From positions 18,611,318 to 18,675,317 of the forward strand of contig JABAKD010000009.1 of NCBI GenBank assembly GCA_012845835.1: a stretch of 64,000 nt of DNA. The letters run 5' to 3'. Shown in pieces: positions 59,113 through 64,000 of this stretch (positions within the stretch are counted from its first letter, which is position 1; the number at the start of each line of letters is the position of its first letter). The notes below the pieces were generated by a model. That model did not search any database and was not told the origin of the DNA. It was given only the letters and a program-made list of their open reading frames with translations. The stretch is from Undaria pinnatifida (taxonomy: Eukaryota > Sar > Phaeophyceae > Laminariales > Alariaceae). Position numbers and translations under genes: made by a program.

Positions 59113-60880
59113 CTGTTCAAGTTCATAACAAAAAACATTCGAAAGAGCACGTCCGCGTAAGAACAAGAGTAGCAAGAGAAAGGAGACGAAAACAAAATTG
59201 AATTGACGCAATCCCCGGTTCGAGAAGTCGCAGCCAGAGTAAGAGAAAATAATAGCTCCGCGAGTTCACAAGGGGCCGGTCCCAAAACGACAAAAGACAG
59301 GGGGAAACAGAGGTTTGACTTTTGGCACATTTTGGAGTAAAGAACGAAAATGGAGAAACCGTTGTAGGCTTTTACCGCGAGGGGCCCGTAAGCCACCGCC
59401 AGAGAAACCCGGCCGCAAAAAAAATCGTGCCGCCCCGAACCCGTCTTCCTCATACTAGGTATTAAGTAGTACGATTGCCGAGAGTAGTTTACCACATATT
59501 CGACACTATGGTTGATGGCCTTGTTTGGGTCGGGTCGGGCTGGGTCGAGTCAGCTCGTGTTACGGAGTAGGCCAGGTCCCGCTACAGATGGAAAAACAAC
59601 GGCCCCATCACACTATCCTACTACGAATAAAATAATTAAAATACACTTCAGCTGTGAGGTCCAAGATTTTGATTTCGTCGAAACTCATCTTTGCAAGCGT
59701 TGTGTGATTATCCGATCGCGTGTGTTACTCGGTACCGGGTATGCACATAACGTACTGACATTTTAACCGATACTAATATAACAATAAAAATACTCCAGCT
59801 GTGAGATCGAAGATTTCGCGAAACTCATCTTTGCAAGCTGTGAGTGATACTCCGATCATACTAAACAACACGGCACGCGGCGGCATAGCTAGGTTTTGCA
59901 TTATACATGTATACCATGGTACGAAGTACACCACTCTAAAATCAACCATGCAGTCCCCGAAGCCTGGGTGCAGCTCTGCTGCTGTCTAAAGCGACTGCTC
60001 CACAAACCCGCAATCATCAACAACCTCGGAACATCGGACACCAGATACAACACACTGGATACAGGACTCTTAAGACTTCATAATAACCAACAAACAGTCT
60101 CCGAATAGCTCGGAAACCTGGTGCACACCATATCACGCATTGTTCGGTGGCAAACATAATAACAACGAATAACTGCACTCTGTTTCGTGGTGCTGCATTT
60201 GTTGGAGGCCTTGTGCCTGGGTGGCTTTACTGGCGCGCTTGGAGTGCGCCTAGCGCCGACGAAATGGGTGACATCTACAATATAACTCTTCATCTACATC
60301 TTCAAACCCGGCAATTTTCCCAGGCGGCCAGGGATAGCGCTGGGATGCAACGCCTAACGCCACGTATGTTGACCACTTCGTTGAAGCCGGGCCAAGCCAT
60401 ATGCAGGTCTCCCACGATTATATCATAACACGTTATTTGTATCCGGTGCTGCTGTACCTGGGAAGCGCTTCTGTAGAAAAAGTGCCGCGACTCATTCTTT
60501 CCACACCACAGACAAAATTAAAAAAAAAATCTAAACACGTCTGCTGTACGTGCGATACTCATCTTTGCAAGCTGCGTGATACGCGATACACCGGCCGCTC
60601 GTTTGTCCTACGGACGTTATCACGGTGAACTAACATAAACCAGCAAATTGTTACTTCTGGTATATAATGTTAGCTACTATGCGTATTTCATTATACTCGT
60701 ACATGTATACTGCCTGAGACAGCTTGAGAGGGAGGAAGTGAAGAAAATTACTGTAATTTCGTCATGTTACAGCATCGGCCACACGAAACAAACCGGCCTG
60801 GCGGGTAAAAAGGGTGACAGAATAGTTGAAAAATATCATATATTGCAATTTGAAGTCGGGATTGGTGTCATGTTTTTTTT
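59113..60880. other. Upstream flank of gene B with composite-element fragments
   Basis: Two partial composite-element cores lie at 59635-59735 and 59785-59860 (CAGCTGTGAGGTCCAAGATTT and CAGCTGTGAGATCGAAGATTT, each with CATCTTTGCAAGC), and a shorter remnant is at 60555-60585. The missing first exon of gene B may lie here. The minus-strand frame around 59255-59290 reads PCELAELLFS, which resembles the start of an F-box, but no GT donor follows it. Confidence 0.45.
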
Positions 60881-60884
60881 TTTT

Positions 60885-61170
60885 TCATCGCATTTATTAT
60901 CCTCGCACTACCCTCGCCCTCCCTCTCAGTAGTAATTTAGATCGGGGATCGCACAGCGTAGCCGGCCCTCCTCCCCCCTCCCCACTACGGTACGTGCCTT
61001 CATTTTTATTGGTAGAAGAAATTCGCATTTTCTTCCCTCGTCGACTCGCGTCGAATTGTGCCTACCCACGCTGCTAGGTGCTTTCAGCAATTGATTGATC
61101 CTTTTTTTGCATTTCTGCACAAGAAGTGAAATCTCACCACGGTGGAAGTCGAACTCAAGGACCAAAGTTA
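60885..61170 (-). mobile_element. SINE-like family 3, fullest copy
   Basis: The minus strand shows a tRNA-like head (GTCCTTGAGTTCGACTTCCACC, B-box-like), then TTTCACTTCTTGTGCAGAAATGC, AATTCGACGCGAGTCGACGAGGGAAG, AATAAAAATGAAGGCACGTACCGTAGTGGGGAGG, GATCTAAATTACTACTGAGAGGGAGGGCGAGGG, ending TGCGAGGATAATAAATGCGATG and an A run. The A tail and tRNA-like head support a SINE. Confidence 0.68.
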
Positions 61171-61405
61171 GTATCACAGCTGTCAGATTTTGTCCCCATC
61201 AAAAACGGGTTTTTTAGTTTCCGCGCACAGACTGACTAACATCACCCTGTTGACCCTGATAGCTACACTGTGGTTGCAAGGGGAGTCGCCGACCTATATC
61301 CTTAATGAGGACACACAACCCGTAATACGCGCGATCGGAGTATCACACACAGCTTGCAAAGATGAGTTTCGACAAAATATTCGATCTCACAGCTGGAGTG
61401 TATTT
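61171..61405 (-). repeat. Composite element head, minus copy
   Basis: This is the reverse complement of the element head: CTGTCAGATTTTGTCCCCATC, ACATCACCCTGTTGACCCTGATAGCTACACTG, GGGGAGTCGCCGACCTATATCCTTAATGAGGACACACAACCCGTAATACGCGCGATCGGAGTATCACACACAGC and TTCGATCTCACAGCTGGAG. It abuts the family 3 SINE. Confidence 0.8.
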
Positions 61406-61444
61406 TCATTCTTTTTAGTATGTATCATAGTATGCGAGGGAAAC

Positions 61445-61765
61445 CACTACGACACCTTTTTTTTTCTTCACACACATTTACTTTCCAGCTTCTGGGCAAG
61501 CCGTGGTCACAGGTGTCGTCCCTTCTTCCCCCCGGTTCTTGCCTTAAATTTTTATCGCGCATAGGGTTCAGCAATCCCACTGCTCGTCGATTTTTCATCG
61601 AGTATTGCTAACTCACGCTCTCGCGCTTTCCGCAAGTCAATTTGTGCACAAGCAAAAGTCCCCACGACTTTATACGAGTATGCACTCGGGGGGGTTCGAA
61701 CTCACGAAACTGACCTATACCAGGCTCGAGGATAACCTGACACGCCACCGGGGCAACCGATATAT
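61445..61765 (-). mobile_element. tRNA-derived SINE family 1, copy 2
   Basis: This is the minus-strand counterpart of 29831-30140: GTTGCCCCGGTGGCGTGTCAGGTTATCCTCGAGCC, GTGAGTTCGAACCCCCCCGAG, GTGGGGACTTTTGCTTGTGCAC, GCGCGAGAGCGTGAGTTAGCAATACTCGATG, GGGACGACACCTGTGACCACGGCTTG, ending in an A run. Confidence 0.8.
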
Positions 61766-62060
61766 CGAATACCAAGCATATGTATAATATTATATCGTAC
61801 TTCGAAGTAGAAAGTTTTCGATATGTCGAAAATATAATATCGAATTTTCGATAGAGAATATCGAACGCAATTTTCCACCCCCTGGCATCCCCGTGCTATT
61901 CATGTTGATACACTACGGATAAACGATTGTTATCTGCTTGACGTACTCTATCAACTATCGATATCGAATAAATACGTTTCTTGGTGTACCGATATATATC
62001 GAAATTACGATATATATCGAAATCAATTATCGTTTGATACGCATCACTAATTCGGACTTA
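61766..62060. repeat. AT-rich stretch of TCGATAT palindromes
   Basis: Many overlapping ATCGAT/TCGATATCGA motifs, e.g. ACCGATATATATCGAAATTACGATATATATCGAAATC at 61988-62022. A similar motif (GATATATCGG) occurs at 25920-25950. Confidence 0.6.
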
Positions 62061-62313
62061 TCCGGACTACAACGTACACAGGTTACCGGTAGTAGAACGA
62101 CATGCTAGGCAGAAGCATGCTATACTACTCGTCCAATCGTACCGCTGCCTCCTCGCTCATTGATACAACAGAGGCGGTTGGTGACACTGCACGCCTCCTG
62201 CGGCCTAGTTACACCTTCATTATGAATATTTTGCCGTGGCGCCTAACGCCGACCACCGGGCCCGAACCTTTTACCCCTAGCCCTAACCCTGACGCTGAGG
62301 GTGACCTGAGCTG

Positions 62314-62451
62314 GGATGCTGCGGTGCTTGTGAAGGCTCTAGGTTGCCTCGGCAGGCTTGGATGCTGCTGTGCTTGTGAAGGCTCTAGGTTGCCTCGGCA
62401 GGCTTGGATGCTGTGGTTGAAAATGCTCTAGGTTTATTCGGCCGGATCGGG
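62314..62451. repeat. 46-bp minisatellite, three units
   Basis: GGATGCTGCGGTGCTTGTGAAGGCTCTAGG...GGCAGGCTT starts at 62314, 62360 and 62406. The first two units differ by about one base; the third has diverged. Confidence 0.85.
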
Positions 62452-62589
62452 ATGCTGTGGCTTGGAACTTGGAAATCTACTGCGTCTCCGTTGGTCGTAT
62501 TCGGCTTTGGTCGTTGTCTCGTTGTGTCGTTCTGTCCTTGTACCTGGGGGCCTAAAAGGGCTAACGAGGGGCTAACGAAGGGCTAACGA

Positions 62590-62625
62590 ACCACAAATCA
62601 CATCACATCACATCACATCACATCA
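62590..62625. repeat. (ACATC)n short array
   Basis: AATCACATCACATCACATCACATCACATC, about six pentamers. Confidence 0.9.
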
Positions 62626-63534
62626 TATTCATATCGTATGTACGACGATAGGATACACTGGCTCTAGTATCACATCGGTACTACGTACCCGGCTAAAGTA
62701 TACAATTCTACAGCAGCAGCAGCAGCAGCAGACACGCCTCAGCTGCTCTGTGTTGTATCATAGCATACACCTAAAAGAAAGTCACGATACTTGGGTTTTT
62801 GACGCATCACTACCAGCACCAGCACCAGCACTCGGCCGTTTAGCCCTAGCGCTGGCCCTAGCCCTAGCCGTACGAGCAGCCTTCGCCAGTCCTCCATAAT
62901 AAATACCATGAGCTATTTCCTGTACACACCTGGTAGGAGCGGGATAAAGCCGTACTCTGTCGTACGATATCACCGCATGGAGGTTGTACAACACGCTACA
63001 GAAACCAACAGCATATGCCTTGTACAGCTACGTGCTTTCGCACTCGGCCGTTGCTCAGGCCGCACGTCTCATTTTTCTGGTCACCATATCATACATATCT
63101 GGGTCTCGAAAGAGGTAGACCAACTGTTAACAAAAATACTAAGGCCGTTTCTTAAGGGTATTTTTTCTTCAGTTCCGTTTAGTGTTTTCAGCCAGTTGAA
63201 GTTTGCGGAAATGGTCGTGCGCTTCTCGGAATGAGTCCACGTCGACGAATCCACGTACCCCCCAATGGTACGGTACCAACGGTCCAATTCCGCTTTCCGC
63301 TCCTCAACATATTAATTGTGCTAAATTGATTTATTGTCGACTACTCTGTTGTGTGTCACTTCTAGCACTTCCAAAAACTACGAGAAAATCGAAAGTACTG
63401 TACTTCGAATTTCTTACTTGCCAAATCACAAGGTCTCGGGAACGATCACGGGGAGTCAGCGAGGCATACCGCTGCAAGGCAGTATTAATAGGATATTACA
63501 GTAGCATAGGACGAGATTGAATCGAACGGCACGT

Positions 63535-63775
63535 GATATGACCGGATGGGACGGGATACGTATTGGCAGCACATCCCTCGTATCATATCAGGATGGAGCG
63601 GAAAGGACAGGACAGACGGGACGGAATAGGGCAGGATAGGACAGGATGGAATAGTATAGGCAAGGAAAGGAAGGAGTGGGTGGGATGGGGTTAGGATAGG
63701 ATAGGATACCAACCTGGACAGTTGGAATGATACGATGGGATGGGATAGGATGAGATGGGATGCGTTAGATTGAAC
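63535..63775. repeat. GGATA/GGACA degenerate pentamer tract
   Basis: Imperfect GGGATAGGAT, GGACAGGACAG and GGAAAGGAAGG units; the same style of pentamer decay as the ACAGG and CGATA arrays of gene C. Confidence 0.75.
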
Positions 63776-64000
63776 GTAGGAAATCTGGGGTCTGTGGAGC
63801 GGGCACGAATTTTAATATACCAGAAGGCATGTTTATAAGGGGATATTTCAGTACGAGAGAGCGAGCTGGTTGAGGTGAGCTATCATTCAGGAGAGAGAGA
63901 AGGACACGGCGGGTAGCACACAAGCAAAGCGAATTACAGCAGAGTACAGGGAACTGGTGGGTGTCTGATTAGCACGTACCGAACCGCCGCCGTTGTGAGG

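Overview
The window looks like nuclear DNA of a stramenopile, most probably a brown alga (Phaeophyceae); no marker gene proves this. The grounds are GC-rich exons cut by many GT-AG introns, Thr/Pro/Ser repeat protein of the PTSAPTSAP type, TTAGGG-like interstitial repeats, and intergenic DNA full of microsatellites and short dispersed repeats. No prokaryotic operon, rRNA gene, intact tRNA gene or CRISPR array was seen.

Three multi-exon genes can be reconstructed with consistent splice phases. (A) 1003-3724, plus strand: three exons, about 430 aa, a protein I do not recognise. (B) 49647-59112, minus strand: nine visible exons (5' end unresolved) encoding an F-box followed by a MATH/TRAF domain, a USP7-type ubiquitin-like / ICP0-binding region and a C-terminal ZZ zinc finger. 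The USP7 protease core is absent. (C) 19214-43298, minus strand: fifteen exons, about 2,918 aa, a giant single-pass membrane protein with a signal peptide, a Cys-containing N-terminal module, a mucin-like Thr/Pro/Ser domain of about 1,300 residues, a membrane-proximal module, one TM helix and a Ser-rich cytosolic tail of about 1,200 residues. B lies upstream of C on the same strand, with about 6.3 kb between them.

Layout: 1-1002 degenerate repeats; 1003-3724 gene A; 3725-19213 gene-poor DNA with three copies of a tRNA-derived SINE (10.3-11.7 kb), a composite G-rich repeat (7.8-9.5 kb) and several tandem duplications; 19214-43298 gene C; 43299-49646 intergenic, with a long CTA array; 49647-59112 gene B; 59113-64000 repeat-rich upstream DNA.

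Dispersed families recur across the window: three SINE-like families with RNA polymerase III B-box-like heads, a composite element present once as a head-to-head inverted pair, a short repeat at 13.2 and 36.8 kb, and a scattered TACCAGGTA/TACCTGGTA motif. Introns of B and C carry tandem arrays, several starting within a few bases of a splice donor and mostly free of A on the sense strand. The most notable result is gene B, which combines the substrate-recognition parts of a deubiquitinase with a ubiquitin-ligase adaptor motif.
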